A DNA stretch of 36,801 bases from JBOHPP01 sp050731755 (GTDB lineage: Bacteria > Methylomirabilota > Methylomirabilia > Rokubacteriales > CSP1-6): positions 1-36,801 of the forward strand of contig JBOHPP010000064.1 of assembly GCA_050731755.1 (NCBI GenBank), written 5' to 3'. The first letter of the stretch is position 1; each line of letters opens with the position of its first letter. Below the pieces are notes generated by a model. That model was given only the letters and a program-made list of their open reading frames with translations. It did not search any database and was not told the origin of the DNA. Position numbers and translations under genes: made by a program. Shown one piece after another: positions 10,502 through 18,067 of this stretch.

Positions 10502-10841
10502 TCCGGCCGCGACGGAGAAAGTCGATCAGGACGCGGCAGAGCTCTTGGCCGCGCGATGTGAGCGAGTACTCAACCCGAGGGGGCGTTTCGGGGTGGACGG
10601 TGCGAGCAATCAGTCCCGCTCGTTCGAGGTCGCTGAGACGGGCCGCGAGCGTCGACGAGCTGACGTCGCCGAGCCGGCTGCGCAGCTCGCTGAAGCGGAC
10701 GGTGCCACGGTTGGCGATCACGCTCAGGAGGCCGAGCGCGTAGCGACGCCCCATCAGTCTGGCCAGCGGGGTCGCCGGGCACAGGCAGTCGCCGGCGGCG
10801 AGCGCGGCGCCGCACCCGCAGGCGGCCCTCGTCGCCGTCAC
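10488..10841 (-). CDS. HxlR-type winged-helix regulator with Cys-rich N-terminus
   Basis: A 117-residue transcription factor. Residues about 25-112 match HxlR-type winged helices: PLARLMGRRYALGLLSVI, then FSELRSRLGDVSSSTLAARL as the recognition region, then RVEYSLTSRGQEL. The GTG start at 10841 overlaps the stop of the upstream protease gene as GTGA, supporting this short form over longer upstream reading. The N-terminus holds C8-G-C10 and C19-L-C21, a CxC-x8-CxC pattern. HxlR proteins commonly have a single N-terminal Cys; four suggest metal or iron-sulfur binding or a redox switch. It is the last gene of the hydrogenase operon and might control it. Confidence 0.85.
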
Positions 10842-11665
10842 GCCAGGCCCCGGCACTCCATGCCTCCCTGGTGGCAATCGCAGTCCGCTGCGCCACACTC
10901 CCCATGAGCGTGCCGTGCCAAATACGGCTCGAACTCGTCCAGAAACCGGCGTCGCCCCTCGCGCAGGCCCAAAGCGGTCAACCGGTAACGGATCGCCTGC
11001 GCGGCGTCGCGAAGCGGTTCGGCATAACCGTCCTCGACCAGGAGGCGGAGCGTCGTCTTCACGGCGGTGGCGTCGTTCACGAAGCGCAGGATGTCGCCCG
11101 GGGCGACATCCGGGCCGAGCCCTTCGCCGTGCAGCCAGAACATGATCTGGAGAATCTCGTCGCACTGCTTCAAGCTCTCCAGCGCGTCTGCCGCGCGCTC
11201 GACTCGGCCCGCCGGACCGCTTCCGACCAACCGTCGTACGTGTTCAAGCGCGGTCTCCACGGCCGTCTCGACCGCCGGCGTCAGCTCGAGGGTCAGCTCA
11301 TCGACCTCGCCCGGCTCGCAGCCCACGATGAAGACCTCGCGCGGCAGCGCTCCGAGTGCTTTTGCGACGGTGAGCGCGCGCGACGGAACGGCGAGATGCA
11401 GATCGACGTCCCCGGCCGACTCGACCGCCTCGACGGTCATGACGTACACCGTGCCCGCCGCGCCGCCCCGGGTCATGGCGTCGACGATGATGAGGCGATC
11501 GTAGGGCGTCAGCAGCTCCTGGGCGAGCCGGATGCCGGCGGTGCCGACCTCCATGAGGTCGACGTCTGGCAGGGGCTCATGCTCGCGCAGGCGGCGAACG
11601 ACCTCGACACCGAAGCCGTCGTCGCCGCGCAGCACGTTGCCGAACCCCGCCACGAGCGTCCGCAT
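10838..11665 (-). CDS. Hydrogenase maturation protease (HyaD/HybD type) with extra C-terminal domain
   Basis: Residues 1-150 are a nickel-dependent endopeptidase that trims the large-subunit tail: GFGNVLRGDDGFG (D16), VDAM (D62) and LHLAVP (H90) match the three Ni-contacting positions known for HybD. The protein is 275 residues instead of the usual 150-180. Residues about 165-245 form a helical, winged-helix-like segment (GDILRFVNDATAVKTTLRLLVEDGY). The tail is Cys/His-rich, with H252, H254, C257, C262, C264, H265 and C271. The fusion is unusual; a DNA- or metal-binding role for the added part is speculation. It starts 2 nt after the NifU/Rieske gene ends and overlaps the HxlR gene. Confidence 0.88.
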   Translation of the reverse strand: MRTLVAGFGNVLRGDDGFGVEVVRRLREHEPLPDVDLMEVGTAGIRLAQELLTPYDRLIIVDAMTRGGAAGTVYVMTVEAVESAGDVDLHLAVPSRALTVAKALGALPREVFIVGCEPGEVDELTLELTPAVETAVETALEHVRRLVGSGPAGRVERAADALESLKQCDEILQIMFWLHGEGLGPDVAPGDILRFVNDATAVKTTLRLLVEDGYAEPLRDAAQAIRYRLTALGLREGRRRFLDEFEPYLARHAHGECGAADCDCHQGGMECRGLA

Positions 11666-11667
11666 GC

Positions 11668-12516
11668 TCAGCCCCGGGCGACGGGCTCGACGCCGACGGC
11701 CACGCGAATCTCGTCACCCTCGACGGCGACCGGGAAGACCGCCAGCCGCTCTGGTCCGCCGTCACGCCGGTGGCCCGTCCGCACGTCGTAGCGACAGCCG
11801 TGCCAGGAACAGCGGAGCTCGCTGCCTTCCAAGGTCCCGAAGTGGAGCGGCAGTGGGCTGTCTCCGCAGCGGTTGGCCACGGCGTACAGGTCACCGTCGA
11901 CGTTGGCGACAAGGATCGGCTGCCCTTCGACGTCCACCGCCCTGAGCCTGCCCGGCGCGACCTCGGCGACGGCGCAGGCCCGTCGATACACCGGACGCTG
12001 CGCCGGCCGTAACCCGCCCACCTGGATCAGGGGTTGCCCAGCGGCAGGACGCTCGCCGAGCACGAGCTCTTGGAAGCCTACGAGCCCCGCGCGGAGCGCC
12101 TCCTCCAGGTCGTGACGCACGGCCTCGACCGAAATGGCACTGCCGTCGAGCCCGTGGACCCGGACGTAGACGGCGCCGCCGACCACGTCGGCGAGCTCGA
12201 CATCGATGCCGTGGGTGTGGAGGTGACCGCGCACCGCATCGAGCGCTTCCTCGGCCAGGAGCCGGCGGTCCACCGCCAGCAGGTCGTACGACATCAGGAG
12301 CAGCCGGATGGCCGGATCCGCAGACAGCCGGTTCAGGAACGCGTCCCCCGCCATGCCCCGGATGGCGTTCACCAGATGCGTGAGCGCGCTGCGGTGAACC
12401 GCGTCGATGGTCTGGAGCAACGCGGCGACGTCGGCCCGGACGCCGGGATCGGCATGGGATTCCAGGGCGGCGATGAGTCGCTGCGCCTCCTCGAGGACGT
12501 CGCGCTCCTCGCTCAC
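11668..12516 (-). CDS. NifU-like/Rieske-like fusion protein of the hydrogenase operon
   Basis: A 282-residue protein. A helical N-terminal part (1-95) precedes a NifU C-terminal-type fold (about 95-155) in which the expected CxxC is missing (HGLDGSAIS). The C-terminal part (about 177-280) is a Rieske ferredoxin-like domain. Its second ligand pair is normal (CSWHG, C236 and H239), but the first pair reads C217-G-D219 where Rieske proteins have Cys-x-His. Comparable NifU/Rieske genes accompany actinobacterial-type hydrogenases, where an electron-carrier role is assumed. The GTG start at 12516 overlaps the upstream stop (GTGA), which fixes the start. It is probably a cytoplasmic electron carrier or assembly protein. 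Confidence 0.85.
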   Translation of the reverse strand: MSEERDVLEEAQRLIAALESHADPGVRADVAALLQTIDAVHRSALTHLVNAIRGMAGDAFLNRLSADPAIRLLLMSYDLLAVDRRLLAEEALDAVRGHLHTHGIDVELADVVGGAVYVRVHGLDGSAISVEAVRHDLEEALRAGLVGFQELVLGERPAAGQPLIQVGGLRPAQRPVYRRACAVAEVAPGRLRAVDVEGQPILVANVDGDLYAVANRCGDSPLPLHFGTLEGSELRCSWHGCRYDVRTGHRRDGGPERLAVFPVAVEGDEIRVAVGVEPVARG

Positions 12517-13067
12517 CGGACGCTCTCGTCGGCCAACGCCGCGCCGCCGAGCGGAGCCCGGGGCAGCCGCGCGACCGCGGCGGCATCGGTGGCCAGGGTC
12601 GCCACCACCTCGCACGCGGCGTCGAAGACGGCTGCCACGTCGTCGCTGAACGTCTCGCCGAACTCGTGCACCGCCGGTTCCACCTCCACCACGACGACCT
12701 CGTCGGGCAACGCCCCGAAGTGACGCGCGACGATCAACGTGTTGTCGAGGGCGATGACGCCCGTGACCGCCTCGGTCACCGCGCGCTGGACGTCCTCGTC
12801 GCCGGGAAGGCGGCCGTCCCACCGGTACGCCGTGATCGTCGCCGGCGCTCTTCCGCGCTCGACCCCGGCCACGACGACCGCCCGCGCGAAGCGCCGTCCG
12901 GGCGGCTCGTCTTCCAGCCGCTGGATGACGGCGATCGGGTTGTAGCTCAGATCCTCCACGACGACGTCGCCGACCCACTCGCGGGCGAGCAGCCGGTCGA
13001 CGATCGCCGGGCCGATGGAGTGATCGCGCAAATTGCGATACCCCACGCCAGCGACGATGACTCGCAT
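12513..13067 (-). CDS. Maturation protease-like protein, divergent
   Basis: A 184-residue homolog of the HybD/HyaD family. The glycine-rich start is GVGYRNLRDHSIGP instead of GN-L-DDG-G, and the C-terminal half has LIVARHFGALPDEVVVVEVEP, which aligns with the His-containing region of proteases (H116). The second metal Asp of the family (VDAM in the neighbouring protease) aligns with VVAGVE, so that ligand appears to be missing. It may be a non-catalytic partner or a protease with different metal binding. A GTG one codon earlier (13070) is equally possible. It lies after the repeat element and is coupled to the NifU/Rieske gene. Confidence 0.75.
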   Translation of the reverse strand: MRVIVAGVGYRNLRDHSIGPAIVDRLLAREWVGDVVVEDLSYNPIAVIQRLEDEPPGRRFARAVVVAGVERGRAPATITAYRWDGRLPGDEDVQRAVTEAVTGVIALDNTLIVARHFGALPDEVVVVEVEPAVHEFGETFSDDVAAVFDAACEVVATLATDAAAVARLPRAPLGGAALADESVR

Positions 13068-13129
13068 CACGGATCTTTCATCCTGGAACTCATGCTGAAA
13101 GTCCGCTCGCGGGTTGTCGCCGGCGGGCG

Positions 13130-13285
13130 CGTGGCCGATGGGCGGGGGCGCCAGGGGTCGCCGGGACCCGTTCCCACCGCGTGGCCACGGAGATCGCGCG
13201 CCCCGATGGAGCCCCGCCGCAACCGGGCAGCGAACGCGTGCTGCGTGGTCCCGGCGACCCCTGGCGCCCCCGCCCGTCGGCCACG
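13130..13285 (-). repeat. Long-stem repeat element, copy 2
   Basis: Arms 13130-13168 and 13247-13285 pair over 39 bp with a single G-T wobble, enclosing a 78-nt core. Read on the minus strand, the core matches copy 1 (1310-1469) in several blocks, including an identical 16-mer (13235-13250) and 11-mer (13165-13175). Arm sequences differ from copy 1 except near the core, yet remain complementary. It starts 22 nt after the stop of the minus-strand large subunit gene, so both copies sit directly 3' of a gene in the same relative orientation. It may cut the operon transcript or stabilise its upstream part. Confidence 0.78.
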
Positions 13286-13307
13286 GCGCGTGGTCGTCAT
13301 CACGATC

Positions 13308-15209
13308 TCAGTCGGAATCCACGCCACAGGCGCAGGTGGTGACCTCGCGCGTGATGACGCCGGCGTCCGTGTGGATGTGGGTCGTGCACGGCATGCAGGG
13401 ATCGAAGCTCCGGATGGCGCGCAGGATATCGATCCCCTTAAACTGACGGGCATCGTCCGTTTCCTCCAGGAGCGGCGTGTTGAGCACCGCCTCCTCGTAG
13501 GGTCCCGGCTGGCGCCAGCGGTCGGTCGGCGAGGCGTTCCAGGTCGACGGGGTGAGGATCTGGTAGTTCGCCACTGCCCCGCGGTCGAGCGTCAGGTGAT
13601 GCGTGAGGTACCCCCGCCCCGCCCCCCAGAACCCGACGCCCCGCTGCTCGCCCCGCTTGGGGATCTCGAAGGGGGTGCTGGTGCGGGTGTCGCCGGTCTT
13701 GAGGCGATCCATCGCCGCCAGCCAGTTGTTCAGGGCGACGAGCGTGGTGAACCCGGTGCAGTAGGCCCGCGCCCGGTTGCGCTCGAAGGCGTTCCAGACC
13801 GCCGGCACGCGCCACTCGAGCTCGAGCTCGGGCAGCGCCCCCTTGGGCAGACGGAGCTTGAGGGAGGTGCCGGTGGCTTCGATGAAAGGGTTGGGCGGCA
13901 GCTTGCGCGCGACCGCCGTGTTCCACAGGCGCGCGTAGGCGCCGGCTTCCATCGACTGGCGGTCCCAGCGCGGCGTCGTGTCCCACGTGTACTTCTCCTT
14001 CCAGCTCTGCCCCTGCGGTCGCGGCTTGGTCACTTTGTTCCAGGGGTGATACGGCGAGAGCGGGTTCCCCACCGGGTCGGTGGCGAAGCGCTGGCGCTGC
14101 CCATCGCCCGACCACTCCTCGTAGTAGGAGTGGTCAACGAACTCCTCGACCCCAATGTTCAGCGCGTGCAGGTCGGTGGTGACGAGCTGGCCCTCCACGA
14201 TCACGCCGGGCGTTGCCCAGCGTCGCTCGCCCCAGGCGGCGGCGTTGGCGTAGGTGGCGTCGTACGCTTCGTGGTGGTCGAAGATGCCGGAGTCGATGAG
14301 GTTGGCCCGTCGCGCTCCCACCTGCTGGTAGGCCGGGTTCGCCTCGTAGAAGAATTCGGTGAGATCGTCCCAGATCATGGCGAGCTTTTTCGAGTAGTCG
14401 AAGAACTGGGCCAGGCGCGTGAACATCTCGTTCATGACGGTCAGCGTGACCGTCGAGCTCATGCCGCCGGGGACGATGGTCTGCGGATGCGGGTACTTGC
14501 CGCAGATGAGCACGTACGCTTCGCGAGCCACCCGCGTCATGTGCAAGGCCTCGAGGTACAGCTTGCCGCTCAGCGGGTTCAGGTCCTCCATCAGCTCGGC
14601 CATCGTCCGGAACCCGTGGATCTCGGCGTGGGGGGCCTCAGCCGATCTCGCGCGAGCGAGCAGCGAGGGGTTGGTGGGCCCGACCATCGCCGCCGAGTAG
14701 TCCGGGCCGGCCAGCAAATGGAGATGGAGCGGGTGGTCGTACAAGAATTCCAGCGCCAGGGCGAGGTTGCGGATCAGGAGCCCGAGGGGCGGCGGCACGC
14801 AGCCGATGGCCATCTCGATGGCCATGGCCGAGGTGACGGAGTGCACGCCCCCGCAGACGCCGCAGGCCCGGCTGGTGATGAAGATGGCGTCCCGCGGATC
14901 CCTGCCGACCATGATCACTTCGTAGCCCCGGAAAAGCGTGGCCACCGAGCGCGCCTCGAGCACCTTGCCCGCCCGGAAATCGGCGACGGTGTGGAAGGCG
15001 AGGGCGCCGGCGACCCGGGTGACCGGGTCGAAATCGAGCGCCTTGATGTACCCGTTGCGCTTGAGCAGCTCTTCGATCCGCTCGGCGGTCAACTGAGCCG
15101 GGACGCCGCGGGGCGTGGCGGTGGACGGCGCGTAGGGATCCGCGACGCCGGCCCGCAGGAACGGCTTGCCCTGAGCGTCGAACTCGATGGGGAGGTTCTT
15201 GAAGCACAT
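13308..15209 (-). CDS. [NiFe] hydrogenase large subunit, group 1h/1l-like
   Basis: Catalytic H2-oxidising subunit (633 residues). The L1 motif RACGVCGGVH supplies C116 and C119, and the L2 motif DPCMPCTTH supplies C605 and C608, with H611 as the expected cut site. The tail of 22 residues ends in TTCACGVDSD. Full-length similarity to actinobacterial-type high-affinity hydrogenases is inferred from the MCF-NLPIEFDA start and the GVGFWGAGRGYLTHH and LNTPLLEE blocks. It is separated from its small subunit by five small membrane-protein genes, an unusual order. GAGGG 4 nt before the ATG is a fair ribosome site. The group assignment is from memory and would need a tree. Confidence 0.94.
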   Translation of the reverse strand: MCFKNLPIEFDAQGKPFLRAGVADPYAPSTATPRGVPAQLTAERIEELLKRNGYIKALDFDPVTRVAGALAFHTVADFRAGKVLEARSVATLFRGYEVIMVGRDPRDAIFITSRACGVCGGVHSVTSAMAIEMAIGCVPPPLGLLIRNLALALEFLYDHPLHLHLLAGPDYSAAMVGPTNPSLLARARSAEAPHAEIHGFRTMAELMEDLNPLSGKLYLEALHMTRVAREAYVLICGKYPHPQTIVPGGMSSTVTLTVMNEMFTRLAQFFDYSKKLAMIWDDLTEFFYEANPAYQQVGARRANLIDSGIFDHHEAYDATYANAAAWGERRWATPGVIVEGQLVTTDLHALNIGVEEFVDHSYYEEWSGDGQRQRFATDPVGNPLSPYHPWNKVTKPRPQGQSWKEKYTWDTTPRWDRQSMEAGAYARLWNTAVARKLPPNPFIEATGTSLKLRLPKGALPELELEWRVPAVWNAFERNRARAYCTGFTTLVALNNWLAAMDRLKTGDTRTSTPFEIPKRGEQRGVGFWGAGRGYLTHHLTLDRGAVANYQILTPSTWNASPTDRWRQPGPYEEAVLNTPLLEETDDARQFKGIDILRAIRSFDPCMPCTTHIHTDAGVITREVTTCACGVDSD

Positions 15210-15224
15210 GGCGCCCTCGCAGTG

Positions 15225-15488
15225 TCAGTGAAGCCCGAATACTCTACCGGCGCGCCCGACCTGGCGATCGGCCGCCTCGAGACCCCCGAGCAGCGCGCCC
15301 AGCGCGCCGTTGATCGTGGCGAGTTTCCCCGGCAAGGGCCCGGTGTGGCCGCGGACGGCCTCCAGCCCGTCGGCGATCGCGGCGACGCTCCGGCGCGTGG
15401 CGAGCAGGGCCCAGGCGATGGCGATCAGAGAGCCAGCCAGGGCGAGCACCACCAGGGCGACGGTGATGAGCGTCAGCGTCAGCAGCAT
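15225..15488 (-). CDS. Small single-span membrane protein E (C/E family)
   Basis: An 87-residue protein with one membrane span (about 3-29) and a short helical tail. The tail LATINGALGALLGGLEAADRQV aligns with VTRLNGGLGAIRDGLKAIDANL of protein C (15804-16121), so the two are paralogs. It is the last of five such genes, between protein D (10-nt gap) and the large subunit. Its charge pattern suggests a cytoplasmic tail. The role is presumably to anchor the hydrogenase or relay electrons to quinone, but no cofactor motif is visible. Confidence 0.75.
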   Translation of the reverse strand: MLLTLTLITVALVVLALAGSLIAIAWALLATRRSVAAIADGLEAVRGHTGPLPGKLATINGALGALLGGLEAADRQVGRAGRVFGLH

Positions 15489-15498
15489 CGGTGACTCC

Positions 15499-15807
15499 TC
15501 ACCGGCTCCGCCGCTCCAGCACGGTGGCCACCGTGTCGAGCTTGCGCTCCACGGCGCCCGCCACGCTCAGCATGTCGGTGGCGATCTGGATCGTAGCGTC
15601 CAGCGCGGTAATCTGGCTCGTGTTGCGCGCGATGCCGCCCGCCGCCTGCAGCGCCTCGGCGGCGTAGCGCTGGATCGACCGCGCCGCCCGCCAGGTGCGA
15701 TGCAAGAGGTAGACGGCGAGCGGGACGAAGACGACCAGCGTCACGATCAGCCCGATCCACCAGATCGTGTAAACGGTGTCGGGCACGGCGGCGGCCCTGG
15801 GGCTCAT
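15499..15807 (-). CDS. Small single-span membrane protein D (A/B/D family)
   Basis: A 102-residue protein with one span (about 13-35, YTIWWIGLIVTLVVFVPLAVYLL) and a long amphipathic helix. The helix segment (about 42-97) is clearly homologous to protein A: both have ARSI, then AL-AA, then N-T-x-x-I-x-x-L, then a final VL. The ATG overlaps the stop of gene C as ATGA. No Cys or His cluster is seen. It belongs to the hydrogenase operon and probably takes part in a hetero-oligomeric membrane module. Confidence 0.78.
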   Translation of the reverse strand: MSPRAAAVPDTVYTIWWIGLIVTLVVFVPLAVYLLHRTWRAARSIQRYAAEALQAAGGIARNTSQITALDATIQIATDMLSVAGAVERKLDTVATVLERRSR

Positions 15808-16121
15808 CGCCGCTCCTGTTGGGAGACTGCCGTGATGAGCCCGGCCAGGTTCGCGTCGATAGCCTTGAGCCCGTCCCGGATGGCGCCCAGGCCGCCGTTC
15901 AGCCTGGTCACGTGGGGGACGAGGGCGTCAGTCTGCCGCTCGATGGCGCGAACGCCGAGACGGATCTTGGAGAGAAAGTTCACCGACGCTACGAAGCGGG
16001 TGGCGGGCCCGCCGATCTCCTCGAGCTCCCGGGCGATGGCGCGCAGGAACAGCGCCAGGGCCAGGAACAGGGCGGCGACGCCGAGGACCGAGATGATGGC
16101 CAGGACCACCAAGGGGTTCAT
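15804..16121 (-). CDS. Small single-span membrane protein C (C/E family)
   Basis: A 105-residue protein. One long membrane span (about 3-28) is followed by a mixed-charge helix and a C-terminal segment (70-95) shared with protein E. The ATG at 16121 overlaps the stop of gene B by 4 nt (ATGA), which I prefer over an ATG 36 nt upstream. There are no recognisable domains outside this group. Confidence 0.77.
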   Translation of the reverse strand: MNPLVVLAIISVLGVAALFLALALFLRAIARELEEIGGPATRFVASVNFLSKIRLGVRAIERQTDALVPHVTRLNGGLGAIRDGLKAIDANLAGLITAVSQQERR

Positions 16122-16450
16122 CGCAGCGACTCCCGGCCAAGCACGCAGGCGGGGCACCCGGGACAGCGCTCGGCGTGCGCCTTCATGGCGGCGGTCGCGG
16201 CGACGATGCCTTTGGCCGGGGCCAGGATCTCCGCGGCGACGTGATTCGTCGTGTCGAGCAGGGCGATGTGGATCGTGCTGTTCGCGACCTGCTGGCCGAC
16301 CGTCCAGATCGCCGACACGACCGCCCGTACGTCACGGGCGGCGCGCAGGATGAGCGTGAGGAGCACGGCGACGACAACGAGGACCAGGCCGTACACGACG
16401 AGGGTGATCGTCCACATCCGCTGGATGGTGTCGGCGCTGACGTCGGTCAT
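16118..16450 (-). CDS. Small single-span membrane protein B with CxxCxxC tail
   Basis: A 110-residue protein of the A/B/D family: a short N-terminus MTDVSADTIQRMW, a span (about 13-35), then the shared segment IALLDTTNHVAAEIL. Unlike its relatives it ends in ERCPGCPACVLG (C96, C99, C102), a CxxCxxC motif that could bind a metal or iron-sulfur cluster or form disulfides. Its ATG overlaps the stop of gene A by one nucleotide (TGATG). It is the only member with cysteines of this kind. Confidence 0.8.
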   Translation of the reverse strand: MTDVSADTIQRMWTITLVVYGLVLVVVAVLLTLILRAARDVRAVVSAIWTVGQQVANSTIHIALLDTTNHVAAEILAPAKGIVAATAAMKAHAERCPGCPACVLGRESLR

Positions 16451-16761
16451 CACTGGTTCCTGGCGCGGCCGCCCGCCGCGGCATGGCTCTGGAGCACTTC
16501 GCCCAGCGTGGCGGTCTTCGCCTCGATGGCGCGGACGGTGTCGAGCAGGTCCCCGGCCACCTCGTTGGTCGTCTGCAGCTCCCAGATCGCCCGGGTGTTC
16601 GCGCGGATCGCCTCGGCGGCTCGCAGGGCCCGCGTCGCGTGGGCGACGATGCTGCGGGCCGTGAGCCAGATGGTCACCAGCAGGGCCGCCGCCACGAGGA
16701 CGACCACACCGGCCACGATCATCCACAGCCGCCAGGCCGTCCACAGCTCAGCGTCGGTCAT
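16450..16761 (-). CDS. Small single-span membrane protein A (A/B/D family)
   Basis: A 103-residue protein with span about 11-33 (LWMIVAGVVVLVAAALLVTIW) and an amphipathic helix from residue 36 to 91. The segment ELQTTNEVAGDLLDT matches protein B, and ARSI...RALRAAEAIRANTRAI matches protein D. It is first of the five membrane genes and overlaps the small-subunit gene by 14 nt, so it is translated with it. I recall that group 1l hydrogenases also have predicted membrane proteins encoded between the two subunits, with fewer genes; the comparison needs checking. Confidence 0.8.
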   Translation of the reverse strand: MTDAELWTAWRLWMIVAGVVVLVAAALLVTIWLTARSIVAHATRALRAAEAIRANTRAIWELQTTNEVAGDLLDTVRAIEAKTATLGEVLQSHAAAGGRARNQ

Positions 16762-18052
16762 GGCTGTCCTCGCGGCCGGCGCTCTCGTCGAGGTAGTCCT
16801 TCCGATAGCCGGGCCGGTCGACGCCCCAGAAGCGCTCCTCCTGACCCGGGGGCCGCCCGGGCTTCTTGGAACCGAGGTGCTGCCACACGCTGTAAAAGAA
16901 CTTGATCGTCCGGTCCGTCAGGGTCTGCGGCTGGACGTGCGCCCACCCGCTCGGCACCTCCCCCAGCACGTCCCAGCGGTGCTCGCGGTTGGCTTCGCGG
17001 TTCGAGAGCCGGCGGAGCCGGCGGACGACACCGCCCACGCCCCGGGCGGCGAACGTCGAAAAGATGGCGCCGGGCGGCGTCTTGTAGAAGGGGCTGAACT
17101 TGTCAGGGAAACCCGGCATGGTGCACCCGATGCAGATGCCGCCCGCCCGCATGCAGCCGCCCATGTGGTTGATGGCCCCGCGCTGGACGATGTTGCAGTT
17201 GACGACCGGGCCCCAGCAGCCGATCTCGACCAGGCATTCCGGGTCGCCGTAGCGCTTGGCGAAGACGCCTTCCTCGTAGAAGCCCGCCCGGGTGCACCCC
17301 TGGTGGACGGTGTCGCGGAACAGCCAGGCGGGGCGCCCCAGCTCGTCGAATGCCGGCAGCGGCCCGAGCCCCTGCAGGAAGAGCAGGACCGCGAAGACGG
17401 TCTCGGTGAAGTTATCGCCCTGCGGGGCGCAGCCGGGGATGTTGATGACCGGCAGCCCGAAGGCGCTCCGGTAGTCCTTGCCGAAGAAGTCCATGACGCT
17501 CATGGCCCCGGTCGGGTTGCCTTCGGCCGACGGGACGCCGCCCCAGGTGGCGCACGTGCCGATGGCAATCGTCGCCGCCGCGCCGGGGGCCAGCCGCTGC
17601 AGCCAGGTCGCCGTCGGCACCGGCCGCGAGTCCTCGCCGTCCGTCACGGCCTCGACCCCCATGGCACAGAAGTACCCGCCCGTCCGCTCGGCAATGCGCT
17701 CGTCCGCGACCGAGCCCTCGTACACGACGACGTAGGGCGCGCCGAGCGTGCCCTCCCAGGCGTCGCGGAACGACTTCACGAAATCGGCGCCGGCCTCCAC
17801 CGACAGCACCGGGTGATGCAGGATGACCTTCGGCATCGCCGGGACCGTGCCCGTGAGCAGCCCTTCGATGCCCGGATTGGTGGCTCCCGCGACCGAGATG
17901 GTGCAGCCGTCGCAACTCATCCCGGCCAGCCAGTAGACGTGGATCGTCTTGAGCGGTCCGAGCGGCAAACGCTCGCGCCTTGTCGCCGGCTGGGTCTCGG
18001 GGATGGGCGGCTGCCCGCCCGTGACCGCCTCACGTTCCACTATCGCCGCCAT
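16748..18052 (-). CDS. [NiFe] hydrogenase small subunit, group 1h/1l-like
   Basis: Electron-transfer subunit (434 residues) with complete cluster ligands. Proximal: C47 and C50 (GMSCDGCT), C167 and C208. Distal: H250, C253, C273 and C279. Medial: C286, C300, C307 and C310, where the position often held by Pro is Cys. There is no Tat signal, in keeping with actinobacterial-type enzymes. A C-terminal extension of about 110 residues beyond the last cluster Cys (RVG...FFYSVWQHLGSKKPGRPPG, RFWGVDRPGYRKDYLDE) probably mediates membrane or partner contact. It starts 15 nt after hypE. Its long, polar, Pro-rich N-terminal 30 residues are not shared with the plus-strand paralog. Confidence 0.94.
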   Translation of the reverse strand: MAAIVEREAVTGGQPPIPETQPATRRERLPLGPLKTIHVYWLAGMSCDGCTISVAGATNPGIEGLLTGTVPAMPKVILHHPVLSVEAGADFVKSFRDAWEGTLGAPYVVVYEGSVADERIAERTGGYFCAMGVEAVTDGEDSRPVPTATWLQRLAPGAAATIAIGTCATWGGVPSAEGNPTGAMSVMDFFGKDYRSAFGLPVINIPGCAPQGDNFTETVFAVLLFLQGLGPLPAFDELGRPAWLFRDTVHQGCTRAGFYEEGVFAKRYGDPECLVEIGCWGPVVNCNIVQRGAINHMGGCMRAGGICIGCTMPGFPDKFSPFYKTPPGAIFSTFAARGVGGVVRRLRRLSNREANREHRWDVLGEVPSGWAHVQPQTLTDRTIKFFYSVWQHLGSKKPGRPPGQEERFWGVDRPGYRKDYLDESAGREDSHDRR

Positions 18053-18067
18053 CTCACTCTTTCCCTC

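Noticed and set aside
12666..15494. Plus-strand open frame of about 940 codons over the large subunit
   Set aside because: Antisense to the conserved large subunit, crosses the repeat element, and has no recognisable domain.
16748..18052. Tat export of the hydrogenase small subunit, from the RR near residue 25
   Set aside because: TRRERLPLG has an Arg pair but no following hydrophobic stretch; related enzymes lack Tat signals.
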